Part shown: positions 8,506-16,623 of the stretch, piece by piece
How the letters are laid out: the number at the start of each line of letters is the position of its first letter
How positions within the stretch are numbered: the first letter of the stretch is position 1
Assembly (NCBI RefSeq): GCF_000717245.1
Contig: NZ_JNYQ01000008.1
Location: 124,001 to 188,000, forward strand
DNA: 64,000 nt
Source of the DNA: Kitasatospora papulosa
Lineage (GTDB): Bacteria > Actinomycetota > Actinomycetes > Streptomycetales > Streptomycetaceae
Direction: 5' to 3'
Notes under the pieces: model-generated
Database searches by the model: none
What the model was told of the DNA's origin: nothing
Seen by the model: the letters and a program-made list of their open reading frames with translations, nothing else
Translations under genes and position numbers: made by a program

Positions 8506-9525
8506 ATGCGACGACACCTGATCCGGCCCCTCGCCGTGTTCGCTGCGCTCGGCACACTGACCCTCACGGGATGCGGCACGGAAACCGGCGAACCCGGTGG
8601 CCGGACCGCCTCCGCAGGCACGGACCGGACCATTCGCGCGCACGAGGTCATGCAGCTGACGCAGGTGCACAAGGAGACCGGGATGACCTTGCTGGAGGGC
8701 CCGACCTTCGACCGGAACGGCAAGCTGATCGTCGTCGACGTCACCGCCCCGGCCGGGAAGCCCAAGGTGATGCGCGTCGACGTCCGGAAGAAGACGTCCA
8801 GCGCGCTCCACACCGACAGCCGTGGCGCCTACACCTCGGCGCAGTTCAGCCCGTACGACGGCCGCCTCTATCTGACCGACTACGCCCACGGCGAGGTCGT
8901 GAGCCTGGCCCCGGACGGAAGCGATCCGCGGACGTTCTTCACCGGTGAGGTCGACGGCGCGCGCATGAACCCCGACGACATCGCCTTCGACGAGGCCGGC
9001 CATCTCTACGTCTCCGATTCACGCGGGCTGTCCGAGGGCGAGGCGCAGGGGCGTGTGGTGCGTATCGACCGTGACGGCACGAAGGCGACCACCCTGGCCG
9101 ACGGCCTGGCCGCGACGAACGGAATCTCGTTCGACGCGGACTACCGCGGCCTGTGGATCAGCGAACTCACCCAGAACCGGATCTCCTACCTCCGTATCGA
9201 CGACAAGGGAGGAGTGACGTCCAAGCACACCGCCGTCCGCGTCGACGGGGGGATCGCCCAGACCGACTCGATCGCCGTGGACGCCGACGGCAACCTCTAC
9301 CAGGCGCTGCACGGCCGGGCCGCGATGGCCGTGTACGACAGGAACGGGAAGCGGCTGGCGACGGTCGAGGTGCCCGCCCGCGCGGCAGGGCTCGAATCGG
9401 CGACGAACGTGGCGATCACGCCCGGCGGGACCAAGGCGTACATGACGGTCAGCGGGCCCGCCGGCGGATACCTCTACACCTTCGACGCACTGGCGGAGGG
9501 AACCCGGCAGTCCAACGGAGGCTGA
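8506..9525 (+). CDS. SMP-30/lactonase-like beta-propeller lipoprotein
   Basis: A 339-residue exported lipoprotein. The N-terminus MRRHLIRPLAVFAALG leads to lipobox LTGC (about residues 22-25), so it should be anchored to the outer face of the membrane. The rest is a six-bladed propeller of SMP-30/gluconolactonase/LRE type: LEGPTFDRNGKLIVVDV, NPDDIAFDEAGHLYVSDS, ATNGISFDADYRGLWISE, with acidic and asparagine residues placed as the metal ligands of the family. ATG 8506 is preferred (GGAAGAG upstream); GTG 8494 is an alternative. Divergent pairing with a Baeyer-Villiger enzyme suggests it hydrolyses the resulting lactone, or senses it outside the cell. This is inference from context. Confidence 0.82.
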   Translation: MRRHLIRPLAVFAALGTLTLTGCGTETGEPGGRTASAGTDRTIRAHEVMQLTQVHKETGMTLLEGPTFDRNGKLIVVDVTAPAGKPKVMRVDVRKKTSSALHTDSRGAYTSAQFSPYDGRLYLTDYAHGEVVSLAPDGSDPRTFFTGEVDGARMNPDDIAFDEAGHLYVSDSRGLSEGEAQGRVVRIDRDGTKATTLADGLAATNGISFDADYRGLWISELTQNRISYLRIDDKGGVTSKHTAVRVDGGIAQTDSIAVDADGNLYQALHGRAAMAVYDRNGKRLATVEVPARAAGLESATNVAITPGGTKAYMTVSGPAGGYLYTFDALAEGTRQSNGG

Positions 9526-9540
9526 CACCGCGCCCCGGGC

Positions 9541-10131
9541 TCACCCTTCGTAGGGCCGGACCGGTCCCACCTCGACGCCGAGCAGCCGCCAGGCGGCCAG
9601 CGCCCGGCGTTCCCGCTCCTCACGGGTGGGGCCGGTGACGGCGCCCGTGACCATGGCGACCGCCAGCATCAGGTCGTCCGCCGCCCCCAGACGATGGCCG
9701 TCGGGCAGCCGTCCCCTCAGGCTGCGCTCGACCCGCTCGGACAGCATCGAGGCGTGCGCGCGGATGCCGGACCGGCCCCCGGCCTCGTCGGCATGCATCA
9801 GGCCGATGAAAGCCGCCGATTCCACGGCATGCCACGTCAGCACACCGAGAACTCCGGCCAGGGTCGCGCCGTCCACGGCGGCCGCCTGCTCGATCTGCCG
9901 TACGTTCTCCTCCAGGACCGCGGTCACCAGGGCGCCCCGGTCGGGGAAGTGCCGGTACAGGACGCCCTGGCCGACGCCGGCCCGGCGCGCGATCGCGGAG
10001 AGCGGGGCGTCCAGGCCGCCCGCCGAGAAGACTTCCCGGGCGGCGACAACCAGAGCGGTCCGGTTGCGCGCGGCGGCCTTCGGCCCGTCGTTCGCGGGCC
10101 GCCGCTCGTCCGGCGAAGAATGCTGTATCAC
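9541..10131 (-). CDS. TetR-family transcriptional regulator
   Basis: About 196 residues. The N-terminal helix-turn-helix is clear: TALVVAAREVFSAGGL, APLSAIARRAGVGQGVLYRHFPDRGALVTAV. The C-terminal ligand domain begins with EENVRQIEQAAAVDG and shows the long helices of the family. The start is uncertain; GTG 10131 gives a normal-length N-terminus although its ribosome-binding site is weak. It converges on the lactonase gene with 15 bp between stops. It most likely represses the monooxygenase/lactonase pair through the palindrome at 8359-8384. Confidence 0.85.
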   Translation of the reverse strand: MIQHSSPDERRPANDGPKAAARNRTALVVAAREVFSAGGLDAPLSAIARRAGVGQGVLYRHFPDRGALVTAVLEENVRQIEQAAAVDGATLAGVLGVLTWHAVESAAFIGLMHADEAGGRSGIRAHASMLSERVERSLRGRLPDGHRLGAADDLMLAVAMVTGAVTGPTREERERRALAAWRLLGVEVGPVRPYEG

Positions 10132-10402
10132 CCCGGAAGAGTACCGGCCGGGCGGAATCGGACTCCGTCCGCCGGTGGGCCGGTCCGGCACACGCATGCC
10201 CGGGCACTCGTCCGGGCCCGGCGACCGGGGGTGGCCCGCGCTCGGCAGGGGCGACGTCGCGGTCCGCTCCCGGGACGGTCGCCACCATGGCGTGCGGACG
10301 GGGGTCCGGGCCACACTGGCGTCGGGCCGGAGGCCGGGACAGGCGCTCCCACGCCTGCTCCCGGACCATGGCGGCGGTCCCTGTTCGACGATGGGGGAAG
10401 AG

Positions 10403-11638
10403 ATGCCACGGAGCGGGGACCTCGCGCAGCGCAGAGCCACGCTGGAGGACGAGTGGTCGCGTGTGATTCCCGGCCTGACGTCCCCCGGCTCGCGTCGGCG
10501 GGCCGGCCGCGTCCTCAGCCGGGAAGTGGCCGATTCCTGGGCGCGTTCCCTGGCGAGCGTGGACCCGGCACGGACCCACGCGCCCGAGTCCTCGGACGGC
10601 GCGGCGCACCACCGGTGGAACGGCTCGCCGCTGCGCGGACCGGTCGACGGCCTCGCCGACGAGCTCCGCAGCGTCGCGGACGACGCCGGTTTCGTCACCG
10701 CCGTCACCGACGCGTCGGGCACGATCCTGTGGACGTGCGGGGGGCGCACGATGCGACGGCGGGCGGAGCGGGTCAACTTCGCCCCCGGCGGACGGTGGGA
10801 CGAGGAGGCGATGGGCACCAACGCCCTCTCCCTGGCCCTGCGCACCGGCCGTCCGAGCACGGTGTTCTCCGCCGAACACCTGGTCACGGCACTGCACGGG
10901 TGGGTCTGCTACTGCGCCCCCCTCCACGGACCCGACGGACGCGTCCTCGGGGTCCTGGACCTCTCCACGACCTGGGACCGCTCGCACCCCCTCGCCATGG
11001 CCACGGTGCGCGGCCTGGCCTCCGCCGTGGAGGCGGGTCTGCGCACCGGGACGTCCGGCGCACCGCTCCCGACCGACGCCCCCGGGCTGCGCCTGACGTG
11101 TCTCGGCGCGGAGGACGCCGTGCGCGCGGGATCTCGACTGCGGCTGCGGCCACGGCAGTTGGAGATCCTCACGCTCCTGGCGCTCGAACCCGAGGGTTAC
11201 GCTCCGGAGCGACTGCGCGCGTCGTTGTACGGCGACCGGCCTGTCACCGCCTCCACCTTCAAGGCGGAGATCTCCCATCTGCGCCGGGCCTTGGGCGGCA
11301 CGGTGGCCACCCGCCGGTACGCGCTCACCGCTCCGGTCTCGTGCGACGCCGTCGACGTCCTGCGCGCGCTGCGGCGCGGCGACACGGGGACCGCGCTGCG
11401 TCTGTACCGCGGCCCGTTGCTCCCCCGCTCCCAGGCGCCGGGTATCGAGGAGTGGCGCACCTGCCTGGAGGTCGCGGTGCGCGAGGCCGTCCTCACGAGC
11501 GACCGCCCCGAACACGCCCTGCGGTACGGCGAGCGGGCGCCCTACGACACGGAGGTCCACCGGCACGCGCTGCGCCTCCTGGACGCGGGGGACGCGCGCC
11601 GCGCCATCGCGACGGGCCGGCTGGCCTCCACGGCGTAG
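10403..11638 (+). CDS. GAF-domain transcriptional regulator of the aldehyde dehydrogenase
   Basis: A 411-residue regulator. Residues about 20-60 resemble the AcoR-like N-terminal helix (REVADSWARSLASVDP); a GAF sensor follows (VTDASGTILWTCGG, GGRWDEEAMGTNALSLAL, WVCYCAPLHGPDGRVLGVLDLS). From about 240 comes a winged-helix-type segment, LRLRPRQLEILTLLALEPEG then ASTFKAEISHLRRALGG, like OmpR/SARP DNA-binding domains rather than the Fis helix or AAA+ domain of true AcoR proteins. It lies 117 bp upstream of an aldehyde dehydrogenase on the same strand, a pairing I recall in other Streptomyces; it probably senses the aldehyde, alcohol or a metabolite and activates that gene. ATG 10403 has GGGG five bases upstream; ATG 10391 is an alternative. 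Confidence 0.82.
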   Translation: MPRSGDLAQRRATLEDEWSRVIPGLTSPGSRRRAGRVLSREVADSWARSLASVDPARTHAPESSDGAAHHRWNGSPLRGPVDGLADELRSVADDAGFVTAVTDASGTILWTCGGRTMRRRAERVNFAPGGRWDEEAMGTNALSLALRTGRPSTVFSAEHLVTALHGWVCYCAPLHGPDGRVLGVLDLSTTWDRSHPLAMATVRGLASAVEAGLRTGTSGAPLPTDAPGLRLTCLGAEDAVRAGSRLRLRPRQLEILTLLALEPEGYAPERLRASLYGDRPVTASTFKAEISHLRRALGGTVATRRYALTAPVSCDAVDVLRALRRGDTGTALRLYRGPLLPRSQAPGIEEWRTCLEVAVREAVLTSDRPEHALRYGERAPYDTEVHRHALRLLDAGDARRAIATGRLASTA

Positions 11639-11755
11639 GGGCCGGCCGTCAGGCGCCAACCTCACGCCAACCTTCGGGGCCCATGGTGGTTCGCACGCGA
11701 CGGAGCGACCGTCGCGCCGTCGAACTCACCGTCCACGTCCCCGAGGAGAGCCGCC

Positions 11756-13273
11756 ATGGTGTACGCGCAGCCAGGAACGGAAGGCAGCATCGTCGCCTTC
11801 GCCCCGCGATACGACAACTTCATCGGCGGCGAGTGGGTCGCCCCGGTCGAAGGCCGGTACTTCGACAACCCGTCACCGGTGAACGGCAAGGTCTTCTGCG
11901 AGGTCGCCCGCTCCTCGGCGGCAGACGTGGAACTCGCCCTGGACGCGGCGCACGCCGCTGCCGACCGGTGGGGCCGCACCTCGGCGACGGAACGCGCCAA
12001 CATCCTCAACAGGATCGCGAACCGGCTCGAGGAGCACCTCGAGAAGATCGCGGTGGCCGAGACCTGGGAGAACGGCAAGCCGGTCCGGGAGACGCTGGCC
12101 GCCGACATCCCCCTCGCGATCGACCACTTCCGGTACTTCGCCGGGGTGGTGCGGGCGCAGGAGGGCAGCATCGCCGAGATCGACGCGGACACGGTCGCGT
12201 ACCACTTCCACGAGCCGCTGGGCGTGGTCGGTCAGATCATCCCGTGGAACTTCCCGATCCTGATGGCCACATGGAAGCTCGCCCCCGCCCTCGCCGCCGG
12301 CAACTGCGTGGTCATCAAGCCGGCGGAGCAGACGCCTGCCAGCCTGCTGCTGGTCGTCGAGCTGATCGCGGACCTGCTCCCTCCGGGCGTGGTCAACGTC
12401 GTCAACGGATTCGGCATCGAGGCGGGCAAACCCCTCGCGTCCAGCTCCCGGGTCGCGAAGGTGGCCTTCACCGGGGAGACCACGACCGGCCGCCTGATCA
12501 TGCAGTACGCGAGCGAGAACATCATCCCCGTCACGCTGGAACTGGGCGGCAAGAGCCCGAACATCTTCCTGCCCGACGTGATGGCCGCCGACGACGACTT
12601 CCTGGACAAGGCCGTCGAGGGCCTCGTGATGTTCGCCCTCAACTCGGGCGAGGTGTGCACCTCCCCCTCCCGGGCCCTGGTCCACTCCTCGATCTACGAC
12701 GAGTTCATGGCCCGCTGCGTCGAACGGACCCGGGCCATCGTCAGCGGCGACCCGCTGGACCCGGCGACCATGATCGGCGCACAGGCGAGCAACGAGCAGT
12801 ACGAGAAGATCCTCTCCTACGTGGACATCGGCAGGAAGGAGGGCGCCGAGATCCTCACCGGCGGCACGCCCCGGACCGTGGCCGGCCTGGAGGACGGCTT
12901 CTACATCGAGCCGACCGTCTTCCGCGGCACCAACGACATGCGGATCTTCCAGGAGGAGATCTTCGGACCGGTCCTCTCCGTCACCACGTACGACTCGGTC
13001 TCCGAGGCCCTGAAGATCGCCAACGACACCCTGTACGGGCTCGGCGCGGGCGTGTGGTCCCGGGACGGCAACACCGCCTACCGGCTCGGCCGCGAGATCA
13101 AGGCGGGCCGTGTGTGGACCAACTGCTACCACGCCTACCCCGCCCATGCGGCGTTCGGCGGTTACAAGAACTCCGGCATCGGCCGGGAGAACCACAAGAT
13201 GATGCTGGACCACTACCAGCAGACGAAGAACCTATTGGTGTCGTACTCGCCGAAGAAGCTGGGGTTCTTCTAG
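11756..13273 (+). CDS. NAD-dependent aldehyde dehydrogenase (AldB/ExaC-like acetaldehyde dehydrogenase)
   Basis: Oxidises an aldehyde to its acid using NAD(P)+. The 505-residue length, the PRYDNFIGGEWVAP start and the GFF end match the AldB/ExaC branch. Catalytic residues are all present: N165 in PWNFP, E262 in LELGGKSPN and the nucleophile C301 in SGEVCTSPSR. Conserved EIFGPVLSV and FGGYKNSGIGRE blocks are near the C-terminus. GAGGAG lies before the ATG. Regulated, probably, by the GAF protein just upstream; a strong terminator follows 100 bp after the stop. Physiological role is probably ethanol or acetaldehyde oxidation. Confidence 0.95.
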   Translation: MVYAQPGTEGSIVAFAPRYDNFIGGEWVAPVEGRYFDNPSPVNGKVFCEVARSSAADVELALDAAHAAADRWGRTSATERANILNRIANRLEEHLEKIAVAETWENGKPVRETLAADIPLAIDHFRYFAGVVRAQEGSIAEIDADTVAYHFHEPLGVVGQIIPWNFPILMATWKLAPALAAGNCVVIKPAEQTPASLLLVVELIADLLPPGVVNVVNGFGIEAGKPLASSSRVAKVAFTGETTTGRLIMQYASENIIPVTLELGGKSPNIFLPDVMAADDDFLDKAVEGLVMFALNSGEVCTSPSRALVHSSIYDEFMARCVERTRAIVSGDPLDPATMIGAQASNEQYEKILSYVDIGRKEGAEILTGGTPRTVAGLEDGFYIEPTVFRGTNDMRIFQEEIFGPVLSVTTYDSVSEALKIANDTLYGLGAGVWSRDGNTAYRLGREIKAGRVWTNCYHAYPAHAAFGGYKNSGIGRENHKMMLDHYQQTKNLLVSYSPKKLGFF

Positions 13274-13379
13274 GGAGACGCCGGCGGCAGCGACCGTCGG
13301 GGGCGGTACCCGGGACCTGAGCCGCTGCCCCCGGCGCGGGGAGGGCAGGACGGACGGCCCCGACGGCGGACCCGAGGAG

Positions 13380-13430
13380 AGCTCCCGGCGGACCGGTGCA
13401 CGACCGGGACCACCGGTCCGCCGGGGAGCT
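13380..13430 (+). terminator. Strong hairpin terminator after the aldehyde dehydrogenase
   Basis: A 19-bp stem, AGCTCCCGGCGGACCGGTG against CACCGGTCCGCC...AGCT with one bulged C, closes a 12-nt loop and is followed by TTTC. It insulates the upstream gene from the four-gene cassette. A separate 14-bp alternating palindrome, CGCGCGTACGCGCG, lies at 13437-13450. Confidence 0.85.
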
Positions 13431-13569
13431 TTCACGCGCGCGTACGCGCGGCCGCGGCTCCACTCGGAGCCGCGCCGTATGCGGGTTGCCGCCGGTTTTC
13501 CGACTCCACCGTGCAACGACGCTCATCCTGTTACATTTTGAGACCAATGGTCATCGACGGGAACGGCGG

Positions 13570-14814
13570 ATGTCCGGGGGGCGGATGAAGCGGCGAAGTT
13601 CGTCATGCGTGGTGTTCGATGTGGAGCTGGCGGCGGAGCGTTTACCCCCGGAATGGGCCGAAGGCCCGCTGCCCGCGTTACGCGCCGACGCGCCGGCGGC
13701 CGACCGCGAGCGGCGTCTGACCTACTTCGAACCCCGCGTCGGCGAGTCACTGTTCGGCACTCCTGCCCGCCCCTCACGCTGGCACCTGCACAACCCGGCC
13801 GAGGCGGACGAACCCGCGGTGAAGGCGATGGAGCTGCTCCGGGTACCCGCCGCCGCCGGCCTGGGGAGACGCACTGCGGGCCTCTGCGTCCTGCACGTCC
13901 ACCTCGGGGACGACCCGCGGACCGAGCTGACCGCTCTCGCCGCCCTCCCCACCGACCACGCCCGTCTGGCGAGGCTTCTGCCGAGCGGCGTACGGGTGGC
14001 CGACGGGGCGAGCCGCGCCTGGACCCTGACGCACATGACGTTCGATCAGGGGCCGCCGCCGGCGGTGATGCCCGCCCCCTACGCCTCCTGGGAGACGCAT
14101 GACCAGTGGCTGTGGCTGCTGGCCTCCCGCACCCCCCTGGAGCGCTTCGCACCCGACCCCGAGGACACCGCCCTGTTCGCCGGGCGGGTCCGGTTCTCCG
14201 CCGACTGGCAGGCGCTGGTCCTGCGGGACGGGACGGCGTTCGTCGGCCTCTCCGCGGACCCCGGCAGTGACCAAACGTTCCACGCCACCGCGGCGCACCA
14301 CGTCCACACCATCTATCTGGACGTGTTCCTGCTGGGCCGGCTCCAGCACCTCGGTGCCAACTCCCTCGCGAACACGGTCTCCGCGCTCACCGCGCGCGAG
14401 GCCGACGTGCACCGGTTGCTGCGACTCGAAGGCCGCCTGATCGAGCTGCGACGGGCCTTGTGGTCGTCCCACATCACCACCCGCGGCAAGGCCGACGAAC
14501 TGCTCGAACGCTTCCAGGAACAGCACCGCCTCGACCGGCTGCTGACGCACACCGGAACCACCCTCGCGGAGACGGCCCGCTACGTGGAGGCGGCCCGGTC
14601 CCGCCGCGCCTCCGTGGCCCTGGGGCTGCTGTCCGCGGTGGGCCTGCCGTTCGGTGTGGCGTACGCGGCCGGCGCGCTGTGGGGCACACCGGGCCCCTGG
14701 ACGCTGCTGGTCGCCACCGTCGTGGCGCTGCTGCTCACGGTCGCGGCGTTCGTGTCGCTGCCGCCGCTGCGAGGGCTCGTCTCCGACACGGCGTGGGACA
14801 GGGCGGAGGACTGA
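13570..14814 (+). CDS. CorA-like membrane protein, first gene of four-gene cassette
   Basis: A 414-residue protein. The N-terminal 240 residues form an alpha/beta cytoplasmic domain of unknown type (CVVFDVEL, WTLTHMTFD, ALVLRDGTAFVGLS). From about 245 to 345 come long amphipathic helices (HTIYLDVFLLGRLQ, LRLEGRLIELRRALW, FQEQHRLDRLLTHTGTT), then two close membrane segments (about 347-370 and 376-398). This layout resembles CorA-type divalent-cation channels, but the GMN signature loop is missing. The next ATG is only 3 nt after the stop, so it is translationally coupled to gene two. Start at ATG 13570; ATG 13585 is an alternative. An 11-bp palindrome GACCA-A-TGGTC (13542-13552) lies just upstream. 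It could be the membrane-acting effector of the cassette. Confidence 0.72.
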   Translation: MSGGRMKRRSSSCVVFDVELAAERLPPEWAEGPLPALRADAPAADRERRLTYFEPRVGESLFGTPARPSRWHLHNPAEADEPAVKAMELLRVPAAAGLGRRTAGLCVLHVHLGDDPRTELTALAALPTDHARLARLLPSGVRVADGASRAWTLTHMTFDQGPPPAVMPAPYASWETHDQWLWLLASRTPLERFAPDPEDTALFAGRVRFSADWQALVLRDGTAFVGLSADPGSDQTFHATAAHHVHTIYLDVFLLGRLQHLGANSLANTVSALTAREADVHRLLRLEGRLIELRRALWSSHITTRGKADELLERFQEQHRLDRLLTHTGTTLAETARYVEAARSRRASVALGLLSAVGLPFGVAYAAGALWGTPGPWTLLVATVVALLLTVAAFVSLPPLRGLVSDTAWDRAED

Positions 14815-14817
14815 ACG

Positions 14818-16623
14818 ATGGCTCTGGTGGCCCTGTACCGGTCCGCTCCCCTCAGGCAGCGGATCTCCAAGGGATACAGCGTGTACGTCCCCGGCCACGG
14901 CAGGGGCGCGGAGGAGCTGGTCGGCTCACTGCTGGCCGGCCCTCCGCCGCTCCCCGCCGGCCCGTCCGGGCAGCCGCACACCGTGCGGGGCAGCGCCCGC
15001 GCCCGCGGTGCGCTGTGGGTCGACACCGGCCGTGTCTCCCTGCACGACCCGGCAACCCGCGCACGCACGGCCGAGGCTCTGGCCGTGTCGGTCGCCCGGG
15101 TGGCCGCCGACGTCCGCCGCCGCGGCGGCCTGCTCCTCCCCACGGGCTGGCAGCAACAGCCGGACCCCCTGGCGGGTCTCTGCGCCGACCTGCACTCCGC
15201 CGAGGTGCTGAACCCGGTGCAGCGTGAGGTGTTCACCAATCTCGTACGGGAGCACACCGCGTCCCTGATCGCCCTCGGCGGCCGTCAGCTGTACGGACCG
15301 GGCGGTGTCGCGCCCGGTGGCTCGGCTCGCCTCTCCCGCTCGTTCGACCAGGTCAGCACCCGCTACCTGGACTCGTGCGCGCCGGAGCACCTGGAGCGGG
15401 TGCGCACCAGGCTGCGCCAGGAGGAGCGGGTCGGCCGCCTGGAGGTCATGGACGTCAGCCCGCTGGGGATACCGGAGGCGCACACCGGCGAGGACGTCAC
15501 GGTACGGCTGTTCGACGCCCAGGTGACCGTCGCCGGGACGCTGGCCCACGCACTGCTCGTGCAGGCCCTGTCGATGTGGTCGCGTGACCTGGAGCGTACG
15601 GGACGGCGGGTCCGCCAGGTGCCGCAGTTCCTGCTCGAGCAGAACCGGGCCCGGGCCGTCGCGCACGGCCTGGCCGCCGAGCTCCGGGTCGACCAGACGA
15701 GGCGCACCGAGGAGCCGCCCCGAACGCAGTCCGCAGGCCGCGCGGTACGCACACTGCTGTCCGAACTTCTCCCCTACCTGCGCCAGTTGGATGCGACGAC
15801 CGATGAACTGGCCCCTCTCTTCCTCGGCGTGGAGATGGCCGGGTCCGCGGCCGCCTCCGGCTTCGTGCGTAACGAGAACGACCTGCTGGCCCACTGGCAC
15901 AGGGAGGACCGGACCGCCCTGGCACCGGAGCGCCTAGCTCAGGGCCTGGCCACCCCGGACTGGCTGACGGCGGACCACTGCGGGGCGTCCAACAAAGCCG
16001 TCGGACAAGGCAGTTGGGCGGCGGCTCGGGTATGGCTCACGGACCGCCTCGCCGGGCCCGCACCGCAGCCGGACCGGAGACACGAGGCACAGCCGGACCG
16101 GAGGCACGAGGCGCAGCGGGACCGGAGGCCGGAGGCCCGCAGGGAGCCCGGCCGCCCGGCACCTCTCACCGCCGACCAGCTCCTCGACCGTCTCGCCCGG
16201 CCGGACCTTCCCGCGCCCGAGGTCATGGATGCCCTCCGCTCCTACTGCCGCGCGGGCGGAACCCTCGACCTCACCCGCCCGCTGCGTTCCCGCGGCCGGG
16301 ACGAGGCGCGGGCGTTGCGCCGGGTGCTGCGGCCGCGGGCCGGGCAACGGGTGCGGTGCGAGAAGCCGCCGGTGTCCTGGGACGACGCCACGGCGACCCG
16401 TGCCCTCCGTGCCGCGGGTGAGCAGGGGGTGGCGCTGATGCACTGGGATCTGCCCGCGCAGGACCGCGCCCGGGTACGCGAGGCACTGCGCGGTATGGGC
16501 CGGGCCCCCGGCGGCGTACGGACGGTCCTGCTGACCGACACGAACTACACCGCCCGCGAGGACGAGAAGCGCGGCACGGTCGAGGTGCTGCTGGTGGCTC
16601 CGCGAGAGGGGACCGACCGATGA
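14818..16623 (+). CDS. Uncharacterised cassette protein, possible carboxylate-amine ligase-like domain
   Basis: A 601-residue soluble protein. Residues about 60-295 faintly recall the GCS2/Pup-ligase COOH-NH2 ligase superfamily: ALWVDTGRVSLHDP, GGLLLPTG, EDVTVRLFDAQVTVAGTLAHALLVQAL (read as blocks 226-235 and 238-250), and QNRARAVAHGLAAELRVD (275-292). The N-terminal E-x-E metal strand of active ligases is not visible, so this may be inactive or a false resemblance. A helical region (305-410), a charged repeat linker (about 417-445) and a C-terminal alpha/beta part (450-595: SWDDATATRAL, VALMHWDLP, VRTVLLTDTN) follow. ATG lies 3 nt after gene one and the stop overlaps gene three by ATGA. It is essential to the cassette by position, but its reaction is unknown. 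Confidence 0.65.
   Translation: MALVALYRSAPLRQRISKGYSVYVPGHGRGAEELVGSLLAGPPPLPAGPSGQPHTVRGSARARGALWVDTGRVSLHDPATRARTAEALAVSVARVAADVRRRGGLLLPTGWQQQPDPLAGLCADLHSAEVLNPVQREVFTNLVREHTASLIALGGRQLYGPGGVAPGGSARLSRSFDQVSTRYLDSCAPEHLERVRTRLRQEERVGRLEVMDVSPLGIPEAHTGEDVTVRLFDAQVTVAGTLAHALLVQALSMWSRDLERTGRRVRQVPQFLLEQNRARAVAHGLAAELRVDQTRRTEEPPRTQSAGRAVRTLLSELLPYLRQLDATTDELAPLFLGVEMAGSAAASGFVRNENDLLAHWHREDRTALAPERLAQGLATPDWLTADHCGASNKAVGQGSWAAARVWLTDRLAGPAPQPDRRHEAQPDRRHEAQRDRRPEARREPGRPAPLTADQLLDRLARPDLPAPEVMDALRSYCRAGGTLDLTRPLRSRGRDEARALRRVLRPRAGQRVRCEKPPVSWDDATATRALRAAGEQGVALMHWDLPAQDRARVREALRGMGRAPGGVRTVLLTDTNYTAREDEKRGTVEVLLVAPREGTDR
16066..16137 (+). repeat. Three 24-bp in-frame repeats in the cassette ligase-like gene
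   Basis: Three adjacent units of about CAGCCGGACCGGAGG plus CACGAGGCG encode QPDRRHEA, QPDRRHEA and QRDRRPEA. The first two differ at two bases; the third has diverged further. The array forms a charged linker, and its length is likely to vary between strains. Confidence 0.85.

Noticed and set aside
9694..13320. 1208-codon plus-strand frame across the TetR, GAF and aldehyde dehydrogenase genes
   Set aside because: Out of frame with three well-supported genes; Arg/Pro/Gly-rich translation is typical of a shadow frame.
13437..13450. 14-bp alternating CG palindrome
   Set aside because: Simple alternating sequence after a terminator; no evidence that it is a protein-binding site.
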